Position numbers and translations under genes: made by a program
The notes under the pieces: generated by a model
The model's database searches: none
The model's input: only the letters and a program-made list of their open reading frames with translations
Told to the model about the DNA's origin: nothing
From: DATDYW01 sp964574865
Lineage (GTDB): Bacteria; Patescibacteriota; Minisyncoccia; Phycocordibacterales; JAACPR01
Direction: 5' to 3'
Assembly: GCA_964574865.1 (NCBI GenBank)
Contig: CAZNOT010000002.1
Location: 1-54,421 of the forward strand
DNA length: 54,421 nucleotides
Part shown: positions 23,789 to 32,122 of the stretch, piece after piece
Layout: the number at the start of each line of letters is the position of its first letter
How positions within the stretch are numbered: position 1 is the stretch's first letter

Positions 23789-25753
23789 ATGAACCGGGTG
23801 ACAGCATCGGCGGCGACGATAAAAACGCGACTCAAGTCGCGGCTGCTCCGCGCGTCTGCCGCGCTCGCCGCGCTCGCGGTCGGGTGGTGGATTCTCGTTG
23901 CCGCGGGGGTCGGCGAACTGCCCGGAAATTTTCGCTACAGCGCGACCACCGTCTCCTACGATGACTGGTTCGACGAGGCGAGCGGCACGTTCGCCGGCCC
24001 AGTTAAGTCGAGCGGAGAGCTGGTCTTTGAGCGGGTGAGTTCCGGCGGTTCGGGCGCCGGGCAGGGCGTCCCGGTCCGCGCCGTTTTCCGGCTCCTCAGC
24101 GCCGACACGAAGCAGCCGTCGCTCGTCATTGAGCGACGCTACGCCATCGACCCTGAGACGTGGGGGCACGTCTCGTCCGTCGAGGCCGACCGCAACCGCG
24201 ACGGGCACCTCTTCGCGCCGCCGGGCATCCGGGCGGGGGAGAGCTTCACCTACTGGCACCCGAACTACGACGCGCCCGCGCGGATGGACTTCGCGGGCAC
24301 GGAGAACGTTCTGGGCCTCGAGACCTACCGCTACGTCGCGGCCTTCCCCGACGGGAAGGTCGATCAGACCGCGGCTCTCGGGCACGTTTCCGGCGTCGGA
24401 AAAACTCGGGGCGTCGTGCTCGAGCCGCACCTCGAAATTTGGATTGAGCCCCAGACCGGCTGGCTCATCAAGTACGAGGATCACGCCCTCGCGTCGTTCT
24501 ACGATCTCGAGACCGGCGAGGTGCAGTCGCCGTGGAACCGCTTCCGGAACCGCTACACCGCGACCGCGGTCGAGGGCCACGTAGAGGCAGCTAGGCTGGA
24601 GGCGCTCAGGCGCGCCGCGCTCTGCTGGGGCATCCCGCTCGCGCTCCTCCTCGCCGCGCTCCTCCTCGCCGCGCTCCACGTCGTTTCGCGCCGCCCCGAT
24701 CGTCGGGCGCTGGTGGCTCGCTGGCTCCCGCGGGGCGTGGTCGCGGTTATCCTCGGCGGCACCGTCTTTTCCTGGATCGCCCTCCAGGGTTCGCTCGACC
24801 GGCGCTCTCAGATTCACCTTGCGGCTGACGCCGCGCGGATCTCGGATGCTCTCGCGAACCGAATGTCCGTCTACTCGAACACGCTGCTCTCGGCGCGCGG
24901 ACTGCTCTACTCGTCCGAGGAGGTGACCCGCGAGGAGTGGCACGCCTTCACGGAGAGCCTGAACATTCGGCGCAGCTACCCGGGGCTGCAGGCGATCAAC
25001 TGCCTGCAAATTGTCTCGGGGAGCCGCCTGGGCGCGTTCGAGGCGTCCGTGCGCGCCGGGGGTGTTCCCGATTACTCCGTGTCCCCGGCTAAACCCGCGC
25101 GAGAAATTTACGCGCCGATTGTCTTCACCGCACCGGCGGACGAGCGGAACCTCCGGGGTTTGGGGTACGACGGCCTCTCCGATCCCGTCCGGCGCGAGTT
25201 CCTCGAGCGCGCGCGGGACACCGACGCTGTGGCGCTCTCGGCCAAGATCCAGCTCGTCACGGAGAACGGGCGCGACGTGCAGCCCGGGTTCGCCGCGTGC
25301 CTTCCCACGTATGAAGCCGGCGACACGTCGACGGTCGAGGGTCGCCGTGACGCCCTCGCGGGCTACGTCTGCGCGATATTCCGCGGCCGCAACTTCGGCG
25401 AGGACGTCATCTCCGCCGGCGACTACGAGCTCCGGTTCGAAATTTTTGACGGCGACAACGCGACGTCTGAAACATCTAAAATCTTCGATAGCGAGGACGG
25501 CGCCCCGCTCGCCTCGGGTGTCTCGATCACCCAGACGGTCGATGTCTTCGGTCGCCCGTGGACGCTACGGTTTTCGGGGCCGTCCGGGTACGGGCTCTCG
25601 CTGTTCGAGCGGGTCGCGCCGTCGGGGCTGCTCGGCTTCGGCCTCTTCTCGGGGTTCTTGGTGTACGGGGCGCTGACCGCGCTGTCGGGCTTCCGACCCA
25701 GGCGAGAGGAGGACTTTTTGGACGCACCGGCGCTCCTCGCCCCCGGAGACTGA
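23789..25753 (+). CDS. DUF3068/PorA-like plus CHASE domain membrane protein
   Basis: A 654-residue protein. A first membrane helix is at about residues 21-43. An extracytoplasmic domain follows (about 45-270) that resembles DUF3068 (PorA family), with A-I-D-P-E-T-W-G, the G-L-E-T-Y-R-Y motif and I-E-P-Q-T-G-W-L-I-K. Two helices come next (about 277-300 and 312-335). A CHASE sensor domain follows (about 340-600; R-S-Y-P-G-L-Q-A-I-N and Y-x-P-I-V-F-T-A-P motifs), and then a last helix near 610-632. CHASE domains normally feed a kinase or cyclase; here only about 25 residues follow the last helix, so no output domain exists. It has its own promoter. Confidence 0.75.
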   Translation: MNRVTASAATIKTRLKSRLLRASAALAALAVGWWILVAAGVGELPGNFRYSATTVSYDDWFDEASGTFAGPVKSSGELVFERVSSGGSGAGQGVPVRAVFRLLSADTKQPSLVIERRYAIDPETWGHVSSVEADRNRDGHLFAPPGIRAGESFTYWHPNYDAPARMDFAGTENVLGLETYRYVAAFPDGKVDQTAALGHVSGVGKTRGVVLEPHLEIWIEPQTGWLIKYEDHALASFYDLETGEVQSPWNRFRNRYTATAVEGHVEAARLEALRRAALCWGIPLALLLAALLLAALHVVSRRPDRRALVARWLPRGVVAVILGGTVFSWIALQGSLDRRSQIHLAADAARISDALANRMSVYSNTLLSARGLLYSSEEVTREEWHAFTESLNIRRSYPGLQAINCLQIVSGSRLGAFEASVRAGGVPDYSVSPAKPAREIYAPIVFTAPADERNLRGLGYDGLSDPVRREFLERARDTDAVALSAKIQLVTENGRDVQPGFAACLPTYEAGDTSTVEGRRDALAGYVCAIFRGRNFGEDVISAGDYELRFEIFDGDNATSETSKIFDSEDGAPLASGVSITQTVDVFGRPWTLRFSGPSGYGLSLFERVAPSGLLGFGLFSGFLVYGALTALSGFRPRREEDFLDAPALLAPGD

Positions 25754-25780
25754 TTGCCGGGCGCGGCTCTTCTTGCGGGG

Positions 25781-25789
25781 TGGTAAGAT
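25781..25789 (+). promoter_or_regulatory. Extended -10 box of gap (TGG TAAGAT)
   Basis: TAAGAT (25784-25789) lies 28 nt before ATG 25818. A second candidate, TTAATT (25806-25811), is 6 nt from the ATG, so two start sites are possible. Confidence 0.45.
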
Positions 25790-25817
25790 TCCTGCGTTAG
25801 CCGGCTTAATTTTCTGT

Positions 25818-26840
25818 ATGGCAATCAAGGTGGGAATCAACGGGTGCGGCCGAATCGGGCGGGCGTTCGCGAAGCTCGCGGCGCAGGACCCGGAGGTCGA
25901 GGTGGTGGCGGTGAACGACCTCGCCGACATCGGCAATATCGCGTACCTGCTCAACTACGACTCAGCCTACGGGCGGAGCGGCCTGAACGCGTCGGCGGAT
26001 AAAGCTGCGGGCACGCTCTCGATTGCCGGCAAGACGGTGAGGTACCTGTCCGAGAAGGAGCCCGAGAAGCTGCCGTGGGGCGCGCTCGGCGTCGACGTCG
26101 TCGTCGAGTCGACCGGCCGCTTCACCAGCCGCGCGGCGGCCGAGGCGCACATCAAGGCGGGTGCCAAGCGCGTCGTCATTTCCGCGCCGGCGAAGGATGC
26201 GGAGGGCGCCGCCAAAGCTGCGACCGCGCTCATCGGCGTGAACGAGGAGGCGATCGCGACCTGCCCGGTCACGTCGAACGCTTCCTGCACGACGAACGCG
26301 GCCTCGCCGCTGATCGCCATTCTCGACGCCGCCATCGGCATCGAGCGCGCGATTCTCAACACCGTCCACGGCTACACCGCCTCGCAGTCCCTGGTCGACG
26401 GCCCCAACGCGAAGGACTGGCGCGAGGGCCGCGCGGCGGCGATGAACATCGTGCCGTCCTCTACCGGCGCCGCGATCGCGGTGACCCAGGCGTACCCGTC
26501 GCTCTCGGGCAAGTTCGACGGCATCTCGGTGCGCGTGCCGGTCGTCACCGGCTCGATCGTGGACATCACCTTCGTCGCGAAGCGCGCGACCTCGGCCGAG
26601 GAGGTGAACTCGATTCTCCGCGCCGCCGCGGCCGAGTCGCGCTGGGCCGGCACTTTCGCCGCCACCGACGAGGAGCTCGTCTCGCGCGACATCGTCGGCG
26701 CCCCCCACGCTTCCATCGCCGACCTCAAGATGACCCGCGTCGTCGACGGCGTGCTCGTGAAGGTCCTCGCCTGGTACGACAACGAGATGGGGTACACCCA
26801 CACGCTGCTGCGGCACGTGAAGCTCGCGGCGAAGAGCTAG
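25818..26840 (+). CDS. gap: Glyceraldehyde-3-phosphate dehydrogenase
   Basis: A 340-residue type I GAPDH. The NAD-binding motif I-N-G-C-G-R-I-G-R is at residues 7-15. The active-site block S-N-A-S-C-T-T-N contains the catalytic Cys near residue 158, and W-Y-D-N-E-M-G-Y is near the C-terminus. It converts glyceraldehyde 3-phosphate to 1,3-bisphosphoglycerate. ATG 25818 gives the family's normal N-terminus; an earlier ATG at 25773 would lie before the -10 box. It leads a run of sugar-phosphate genes (rpiB 8 nt downstream). Confidence 0.97.
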   Translation: MAIKVGINGCGRIGRAFAKLAAQDPEVEVVAVNDLADIGNIAYLLNYDSAYGRSGLNASADKAAGTLSIAGKTVRYLSEKEPEKLPWGALGVDVVVESTGRFTSRAAAEAHIKAGAKRVVISAPAKDAEGAAKAATALIGVNEEAIATCPVTSNASCTTNAASPLIAILDAAIGIERAILNTVHGYTASQSLVDGPNAKDWREGRAAAMNIVPSSTGAAIAVTQAYPSLSGKFDGISVRVPVVTGSIVDITFVAKRATSAEEVNSILRAAAAESRWAGTFAATDEELVSRDIVGAPHASIADLKMTRVVDGVLVKVLAWYDNEMGYTHTLLRHVKLAAKS

Positions 26841-26848
26841 CGATTCCC

Positions 26849-27301
26849 ATGCGCGTCGCCATCGCCGCGGATCACGCCGGGTACGAGCTAAAAGAGGCGA
26901 TTGAAGCGCGCCTCCTGTCGCTCGGCCACGAGGTCGAGGACTGCGGCGCGCGCGCCTTCGAGCCGGACGACGACTACGTCGGCTTCTGCGCCGCGGCCGC
27001 GCGGATGGTGTCGCGCGGCGACGCGGACCGCGCCGTCGTCATCGGCGGCTCGGGGCAGGGTGAGGCGATGGTCGCGAACCGCTTCCGCGGCGTCCGCTGC
27101 GCGGTGTGGTACGGCGGCGACCCGGCGCTAGTGCGCCTCTCGCGCGAGCACAACGACGCGAACGCGCTCTCGCTCGGCGCTCGGTTCGTGGGTGTGGCCG
27201 AGGCAATTCAGGCCGTCGAAATGTGGCTCGCGGTGCCGTTCTCGGGCGAGTCGCGCCACGCGCGCCGCATCGGGCGATTAGAAGAAGAGGCTGGCGCGTA
27301 G
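26849..27301 (+). CDS. rpiB: Ribose-5-phosphate isomerase B
   Basis: A 150-residue RpiB/LacAB-type isomerase. The N-terminus R-V-A-I-A-A-D-H-A-G-Y-E-L-K is the family signature. The usual active-site Cys region reads G-G-S-G-Q-G-E, with Ser where many RpiB have Cys; that is a known variation in the wider family. It interconverts ribose 5-phosphate and ribulose 5-phosphate. It is 8 nt after gap and 13 nt before the epimerase gene, so the three form an operon. Confidence 0.93.
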   Translation: MRVAIAADHAGYELKEAIEARLLSLGHEVEDCGARAFEPDDDYVGFCAAAARMVSRGDADRAVVIGGSGQGEAMVANRFRGVRCAVWYGGDPALVRLSREHNDANALSLGARFVGVAEAIQAVEMWLAVPFSGESRHARRIGRLEEEAGA

Positions 27302-27314
27302 TAAGTTCTACCCC

Positions 27315-28001
27315 ATGAGCCTACAGGTGGTGCCGGCCGTGATTCCCGAGAGCCGTGATGACCTCGCGGAAAAATTGGCGCGCCTGCGGGGCGTCTCGCC
27401 GGTCGTTCACGTCGACGTCTGCGACGGGAAGTTCGTGCCGAGCCGGTCGTGGCCGGTGTCGGGGGACGGCGGCGAGTGGGCGGCAATTGCGGCGCAGGAG
27501 GAGGGTCTCCCGATGTGGGAGAGCTTCGAGTTCGAGTTCGACATCATGGCCGAGAACCCGCTCGCGCTCGCGAACGAGGCGATCGAGGCCGGCGCGGCGC
27601 GCGTCTTCTTGCACCTCGAAGCGCCGGGCGCGACCGACGCGTTCGGGGCGCTGATCGCCGACGGCCGCGCCGAGATTTGGCTCGCGGGCGGCGCGGGCCT
27701 CGACCTCGCGCCGCACCTCGAGAAAATTGGCCGCGCGGCCGGGTTCCTGCAGATGGGTATCGAGAAGATCGGCTTCCAGGGGCAGACGTTCTCGCCGCGG
27801 GCGCTCGAGAACGTCCGCGCTGTCCGCGAGGCGTTCCCCGAGCTGCCGATCGCGTTCGATGGCGCCGTATCGGCCGAGACCGCGGCGGCAATCGTGGGGG
27901 CAGGCGCGACGCGGCTCATCGCCGGATCGGCGATCGTGGGAGCGGAGAACCCGCGGGAGGCTGCGGAAGACATCGAGGTAGCGGCGGGAGGGGAAATGTA
28001 G
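27315..28001 (+). CDS. rpe: Ribulose-phosphate 3-epimerase family protein
   Basis: A 228-residue TIM-barrel protein of the epimerase family. It keeps H-V-D-V-C-D-G (metal ligands His and Asp), L-H-L-E, the M-G-I-E-K-I-G-F-Q-G-Q-T-F loop in place of M-S-V-N-P-G-F-G-G-Q, and A-F-D-G-A-V near the end. The third ligand, His of the usual V-H-L-M, is replaced by Asp (F-D-I-M). The protein may still be an epimerase, since its neighbours rpiB and transketolase need one, but another sugar-phosphate substrate is possible. A TAAGTT box lies 7 nt before the ATG. Confidence 0.8.
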   Translation: MSLQVVPAVIPESRDDLAEKLARLRGVSPVVHVDVCDGKFVPSRSWPVSGDGGEWAAIAAQEEGLPMWESFEFEFDIMAENPLALANEAIEAGAARVFLHLEAPGATDAFGALIADGRAEIWLAGGAGLDLAPHLEKIGRAAGFLQMGIEKIGFQGQTFSPRALENVRAVREAFPELPIAFDGAVSAETAAAIVGAGATRLIAGSAIVGAENPREAAEDIEVAAGGEM

Positions 28002-28020
28002 CCGAGGGCGTTTTCAAAAA

Positions 28021-28051
28021 GAGAAGCCGCGCCCGGAGGGCGCGGCTTCTC
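28021..28051 (-). terminator. Intrinsic terminator between convergent genes
   Basis: A perfect 13-bp stem (28021-28033 with 28039-28051). On the minus strand it is followed by TTTTT, so it ends the minus-strand gene. It may also stop rpe transcripts. Confidence 0.8.
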
Positions 28052-28068
28052 TCGCGGGTTCGGCTGAA

Positions 28069-28602
28069 CTAAATTTCTTCTTCGGCTGCCGTTTCCTCTT
28101 CCGGCTCGGATTCGTCCTGCGCCGCGCCGGTCGGGACCTGCTCCTGCTCGGGATTCACCACGAGCACGCCCGCGTTCACGAGAATCTTGCGGCTCGGGCT
28201 GTAGATGAAGGCCTGCTGCGTCGAGCGGTACACGACCAGGAGGTCGCCGTTCTGCGCGTTCTTGAAGAACGGCTCGGTCGCCTGGGTCTTGTCGATGGGG
28301 AAGACGCCCGGCACCTCGTCCTCCGGTAGGAGGATGTGGTCCCTCATTGCCGCGACGATGCGTCGCGCCTGCGCCTCGGGATCGCGGAGCTCCTTGTTTT
28401 CCTGGTGGAGCGTGTACGCCCAGTACGACACGCCGGCGAGCGCGAGGAGTAGAACCCAGAACATGAGGCCGCGACGCTTTTTCGGGCGCGGCGGCAGCGC
28501 GGCGACGGTCGACTTCACGGTTTCGGCGACAGGCGGTTGGGTAGCCATCGGTGCTTCTTTTTTTAGATCGACTTGCTCAGTCTGTTTTTTGCTGCGGGCC
28601 AT
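28069..28602 (-). CDS. Single-pass membrane protein, conserved CPR hypothetical
   Basis: A 177-residue protein with a basic/acidic N-terminus, one membrane helix (about residues 46-66) and an extracytoplasmic domain (about 70-150) with L-L-P-E-D-E-V-P-G-V and G-D-L-L-V-V-Y. It ends in a Glu-rich tail. Proteins of this pattern are frequent in Parcubacteria and their role is unknown. The ATG at 28602 is chosen because a TACGAT -10 box (28609-28614) lies exactly 6 nt upstream; longer in-frame starts lie before that box. Confidence 0.75.
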   Translation of the reverse strand: MARSKKQTEQVDLKKEAPMATQPPVAETVKSTVAALPPRPKKRRGLMFWVLLLALAGVSYWAYTLHQENKELRDPEAQARRIVAAMRDHILLPEDEVPGVFPIDKTQATEPFFKNAQNGDLLVVYRSTQQAFIYSPSRKILVNAGVLVVNPEQEQVPTGAAQDESEPEEETAAEEEI

Positions 28603-28731
28603 GCGCGAATCGTAGCACCGCGCCGCCCGGGCGCCACGTAATTTCGCCGGTGAGCGGTGGAAAACTTTCGCGCCGTGGCAGCGTGGCTCGGCCTTGCGGT
28701 GAGGTCGAGCCCTGATACCGCGGCGCGAACT

Positions 28732-28740
28732 TGATACAAT
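28732..28740 (+). promoter_or_regulatory. Extended -10 box (TGA TACAAT)
   Basis: TACAAT at 28735-28740 with TG two bases before it, 8 nt from ATG 28749. It is the promoter of the split transketolase operon. Confidence 0.6.
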
Positions 28741-28748
28741 TGCCGGGC

Positions 28749-29621
28749 ATGCCACTCACCGATGAACGGATCTGCGGGCTCGAGGCGCACGCGACGAGCA
28801 TTCGTCGCTCGATAATCGAGATGCTCGTCGAGGCCGGTTCGGGTCACACGGCCGGGCCGCTCGGCATGTCCGATGTTTTCACCTACCTCTACGCGGAAGG
28901 TTTGCGCCACAAGCCGAAAGATCCCGAATGGGAAGACCGCGACCGCCTCGTGCTGTCCAACGGCCACATTTGCCCGGTCCTGTACGCGGCGATGGCCGAA
29001 GTCGGCTACTTCCCGCACGCCGAGCTCGAGACTCTGCGGAAGTTCGGCTCGCGTCTCCAGGGTCACCCGCACCGCGAGTACCTGCCGGGCCTCGAGACCT
29101 CGTCTGGCCCGCTCGGTGCGGGCCTCGCGCAAGCGGCCGGCATGGCGCTCGCCGATCGCCTCGACCGCGGCGCCTCTTCCGAGCGCTGGTTCTACTGCCT
29201 CCTCGGCGACGGCGAGCTCGACGAGGGTTCGAACTGGGAGGCGGCGATGTTCGCCGCCAAAGAGAAGCTGCACCGCCTCATCGCGATCGTCGACCGTAAC
29301 CACATTCAGATTGACGGCTTCACCGAAGACGTCATGCCGCTCGACGAGCTCGCCGCCAAGTGGCGCGCGTTCAACTGGCACGTTCAGGAAATCGACGGCC
29401 ACAGCTTCGAGGCTATCGACGCCGCAATCTCTGAGGCGAAGGCCGACTTCAACCGCCCGTCCGTCATCATCGCCAAGACCGTGCCCGGCAAGGGCGTGCC
29501 CGAGTTCGAGCGCCGCCCCGAGTGGCACGGCAAGCCGCCGAAGTCTAAAGAGGAGGTCGCGGCTGCCATGAAGGCGCTGCGCACCCTCGAGGGCCGAGTC
29601 TGCTGCGCCGATCACGAGTAA
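28749..29621 (+). CDS. tktA-N: Transketolase, N-terminal (thiamine-binding) subunit
   Basis: A 290-residue protein equal to the N-terminal half of transketolase. G-S-G-H-T-A-G-P-L-G-M (about residues 29-39) and the thiamine diphosphate motif G-D-G-E-L-D-E-G-S-N-W-E-A (about 152-164) are intact. With the next gene it forms a two-chain enzyme, as in archaea and many CPR bacteria. It moves two-carbon units between sugar phosphates in the non-oxidative pentose phosphate pathway. The ATG lies 8 nt after the -10 box. Confidence 0.95.
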   Translation: MPLTDERICGLEAHATSIRRSIIEMLVEAGSGHTAGPLGMSDVFTYLYAEGLRHKPKDPEWEDRDRLVLSNGHICPVLYAAMAEVGYFPHAELETLRKFGSRLQGHPHREYLPGLETSSGPLGAGLAQAAGMALADRLDRGASSERWFYCLLGDGELDEGSNWEAAMFAAKEKLHRLIAIVDRNHIQIDGFTEDVMPLDELAAKWRAFNWHVQEIDGHSFEAIDAAISEAKADFNRPSVIIAKTVPGKGVPEFERRPEWHGKPPKSKEEVAAAMKALRTLEGRVCCADHE

Positions 29622-29625
29622 ATTT

Positions 29626-30621
29626 ATGATGAACGAAGACGCCAAACTCAACCCCAACCTCGCCGAGGTTGACTGCGAGCAGCAGCCGATCCGCAAAGGG
29701 TTCGGCGAAGGTCTCCTCACGGCGGGCGGGAAAGACGAGCGGGTGGTAGCGCTCTGCGCCGACCTCACCGAGTCGACGCAGATGCACCTGTTCCGCGACG
29801 CGTTCCCCGAACGCTTCGTCCAGGTTGGCGTGGCCGAGCAGAACCTCGTCGGCGTCGCTTCGGGCATGGCCGCGATGGGGAAGACCCCTTTTTGCTCGAG
29901 CTACGCAATGTTTAGCCCCGGCCGCAGCTGGGAGCAGATTCGCACTACCGTCGCCTACAACAATCAGCCGGTGATCATTGTCGGCTCGCACGCGGGCGTA
30001 TCAGTTGGCCCCGACGGCGGCACCCACCAGGCGATCGAGGACATCGCCATCACGCGGGTCATCCCGCGTATGGTCATCGTCTCTCCTTGTGACGCGATCG
30101 AGGCCAAGAAGGCGACGCTCGCGCTCGCGGCGCTGCGCCAGCCGAGCTACCTGCGCCTCGCGCGCGAGAAGACCCCGGTCATCACGACCGAGGAGACCCC
30201 GTTCGAAATTGGGAAGGCGCAGATTTTCTGGCAGCCGGAAGAGGGGAAGCCGCAGGTGGGTATCATCGCGACCGGCGCACTCGTGGCGAAGGCGCTCGAG
30301 GCGGCGCGTTCGCTGGAGGAGGACGGCATCGCGGCGACCGTGCTCAACGTGCACACCGTCAAGCCGCTCGACGAAGATGCGGTGCTTTCGCTCGCGGAGG
30401 ATGCCGGCTGCCTGGTGACGGTCGAGGAGCATCAGGTCGCGGGCGGCCTCGGCTCGGCCGTTGCGGAGCTCCTCGCGGCGCAGCTCCCGACGCCGATTGA
30501 ATTCGTCGGCGTGGCAGACCGCTTCGGCCAGTCCGGTAAGCCGGATGAGCTGATCGAGGCGTACGGGATGGGCACGAACTCAATTTTAGAAGCTTGCACC
30601 CGCGCTATCGCCCGAAAATAG
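29626..30621 (+). CDS. tktA-C: Transketolase, C-terminal subunit
   Basis: A 331-residue protein covering the pyrimidine-binding domain (V-G-V-A-E-Q-N-L-V-G-V-A-S-G near residues 66-79, with the conserved Glu that activates thiamine) and the C-terminal transketolase domain. It starts 4 nt after the N-subunit stop. Two adjacent ATG codons (29626 and 29629) can serve as start. The DNA joining the genes, TAAATTTATG, is similar to the pheS/pheT junction. Confidence 0.95.
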   Translation: MMNEDAKLNPNLAEVDCEQQPIRKGFGEGLLTAGGKDERVVALCADLTESTQMHLFRDAFPERFVQVGVAEQNLVGVASGMAAMGKTPFCSSYAMFSPGRSWEQIRTTVAYNNQPVIIVGSHAGVSVGPDGGTHQAIEDIAITRVIPRMVIVSPCDAIEAKKATLALAALRQPSYLRLAREKTPVITTEETPFEIGKAQIFWQPEEGKPQVGIIATGALVAKALEAARSLEEDGIAATVLNVHTVKPLDEDAVLSLAEDAGCLVTVEEHQVAGGLGSAVAELLAAQLPTPIEFVGVADRFGQSGKPDELIEAYGMGTNSILEACTRAIARK

Positions 30622-30735
30622 TTTCCAAATAACGGCGAACGCCGAGCGCTTGGCCTCTGAAAAATTATCGCCGCCCGGTCTCGGGATTCTCAGGAATTGA
30701 AATCTAGGCCTGAATCTGGGCGCGGGGAACAGAAA

Positions 30736-30750
30736 AGCCCCAAAGGGGCT
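30736..30750 (-). terminator. Intrinsic terminator
   Basis: AGCCCC (30736-30741) pairs with GGGGCT (30745-30750). On the minus strand TTTTCT follows. It ends the small minus-strand gene at 30771-31010. The remaining 30622-30735 gap holds no other recognisable element. Confidence 0.7.
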
Positions 30751-30770
30751 CTGTGGGGGGTGAGGGCCGG

Positions 30771-31010
30771 TTAGCCCTCAAAGAACTCTGTTAGCTGGGC
30801 GGTGAGCTGGGCGATTCGCTCCACAACGTTCTTCGTTTCGGCCGGACCGGCGTCTCTGCCCTCGAGTTGCTGGAGCTCGATGATTGCGGCCGATAGCTGC
30901 TGAATCTTCTCGCGGCGCACGAGCTTAATCGCCTCGTCGTTCTCCGGGGTGAACGCGGTTCCCGGTGAGACGGTCGAGACCCTTTTCGCGTCGTAATCCT
31001 CTTTTTCCAT
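30771..31010 (-). CDS. Small helical protein, hypothetical
   Basis: A 79-residue soluble protein, Glu/Gln/Lys-rich and predicted mostly helical from about residue 24 (A-I-K-L-V-R-R-E-K-I-Q-Q-L), so a coiled-coil hairpin is likely. No cysteines and no family recognised. A TAGAAT -10 box (31023-31028, minus) lies 12 nt before the ATG and a terminator follows, which supports a real gene. Confidence 0.65.
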   Translation of the reverse strand: MEKEDYDAKRVSTVSPGTAFTPENDEAIKLVRREKIQQLSAAIIELQQLEGRDAGPAETKNVVERIAQLTAQLTEFFEG

Positions 31011-31038
31011 AGTTTGGAATTTATTCTAACCTTCGCCG

Positions 31039-32043
31039 CTACGCTTGGGAAACGGCGTAGCTTTCGGGTGCTGTCGCGAGCCGGGCCTCCAGCTCTGCCC
31101 GCGGCAAAAGGCCTGCCTGCGCGCCAACCTTCTCGACGACGGACGCCGAGTTCACCGGGCCCCAGCGGAGCGCCTCGGCCAGGGGGAGCCCCAGCGCGAG
31201 CGCGGCGGTGATGGTCGAGGCGGTCGCATCGCCCGCGCCAGTACGATCGACGGGCGGGACGCGGTCGGGGAACATTGGGGTGCGCAGGATGAGGCCGTCC
31301 TCACCTTGAGCGTACGCGCCGTTCGGCCCGTCGGTGATGACCGCAATCTTGGGACCGAGCGCGCGCACCTGCGGCAGGAGCTCGGGAATCGAAAGAGGCG
31401 CAATGCCCAGAATCCTCTCGGCTTCTTCCTTGTTGCAGAAGAAGATATCGCTGCGGGCGTAGATTCGCGAGAGCTTCTCCTTGCCGAGCTTCATCTGGAA
31501 GGTTCCCGGCTGGAAGGCGAGCTTGGTCTCGGGGTGCCGCTCGAGGTAGTCGGCGATCTCGCCGTGGTACGCCTCCGAGTTTTCGGCCAGCGACGAGAGG
31601 TAGAGCCACTTCGGCGCGGGCGTTACCTCGGGAAACTTGTACGGCCACGGCGCGTGCTTCACCAGGATGGTGCGCTCGGCGCCGAACTGCAGGACGTAGT
31701 GGTAGTTGGTGGGGAAGTTCGCGTCCGTCGAGACGTGCTCGTCCGAGACGCCGTTCCCTTTGAGCGTCTCCCGGCACTTCGCGCCCTCCTCGTCGTTCCC
31801 GACCCACGCCACGAGCCCCGCTTTCAGGCCGAGGCGCGCCGCCGACACCGCCGCGTTCGCGCTGTTGCCGACCGCGCGCACGACCTCCACCGACTCGAAC
31901 GGCACCTTGTCGCCGAACACGACGCAGAGACCCTGACCCTTCGTGGCCGACGTGCCGTCCTTGTCCACCCACGCGTCGCCGAGCTTGATAAACGCGTCTG
32001 TCACGATGTCGCCGATGGCGAGGAAGTCCAGTTGTTCTTTCAT
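31039..32043 (-). CDS. PfkB family carbohydrate kinase
   Basis: A 334-residue ribokinase-fold kinase. The N-terminus has F-L-A-I-G-D-I-V-T-D. Early substrate residues lie in G-N-S-A-N-A-A. The catalytic/anion-hole motif D-R-T-G-A-G-D-A is near residues 257-264, and the N-C-K-E-E-A-E type block precedes it. It phosphorylates a sugar or nucleoside with ATP. It stands back-to-back with class I aldolase, so a role close to fructose phosphate is possible but unproven. ATG 32043 lies 9 nt after a perfect TATAAT (32053-32058, minus). Confidence 0.85.
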   Translation of the reverse strand: MKEQLDFLAIGDIVTDAFIKLGDAWVDKDGTSATKGQGLCVVFGDKVPFESVEVVRAVGNSANAAVSAARLGLKAGLVAWVGNDEEGAKCRETLKGNGVSDEHVSTDANFPTNYHYVLQFGAERTILVKHAPWPYKFPEVTPAPKWLYLSSLAENSEAYHGEIADYLERHPETKLAFQPGTFQMKLGKEKLSRIYARSDIFFCNKEEAERILGIAPLSIPELLPQVRALGPKIAVITDGPNGAYAQGEDGLILRTPMFPDRVPPVDRTGAGDATASTITAALALGLPLAEALRWGPVNSASVVEKVGAQAGLLPRAELEARLATAPESYAVSQA

Positions 32044-32052
32044 TGCCCGCGG

Positions 32053-32114
32053 ATTATAGCTTTCCAAAAGAAAAGCCGCTCGGTCGGGGCGCCGGATTGC
32101 CCGGCTGCTATAAT
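32053..32114. promoter_or_regulatory. Divergent TATAAT boxes of PfkB kinase and aldolase
   Basis: Perfect TATAAT boxes lie at 32053-32058 (minus, 9 nt from ATG 32043) and 32109-32114 (plus, 8 nt from ATG 32123). The flanks agree too (GC-TATAAT-CCGC both ways). No -35 box is evident for either. The two genes may be co-regulated. Confidence 0.7.
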
Positions 32115-32122
32115 CCGCCCAC

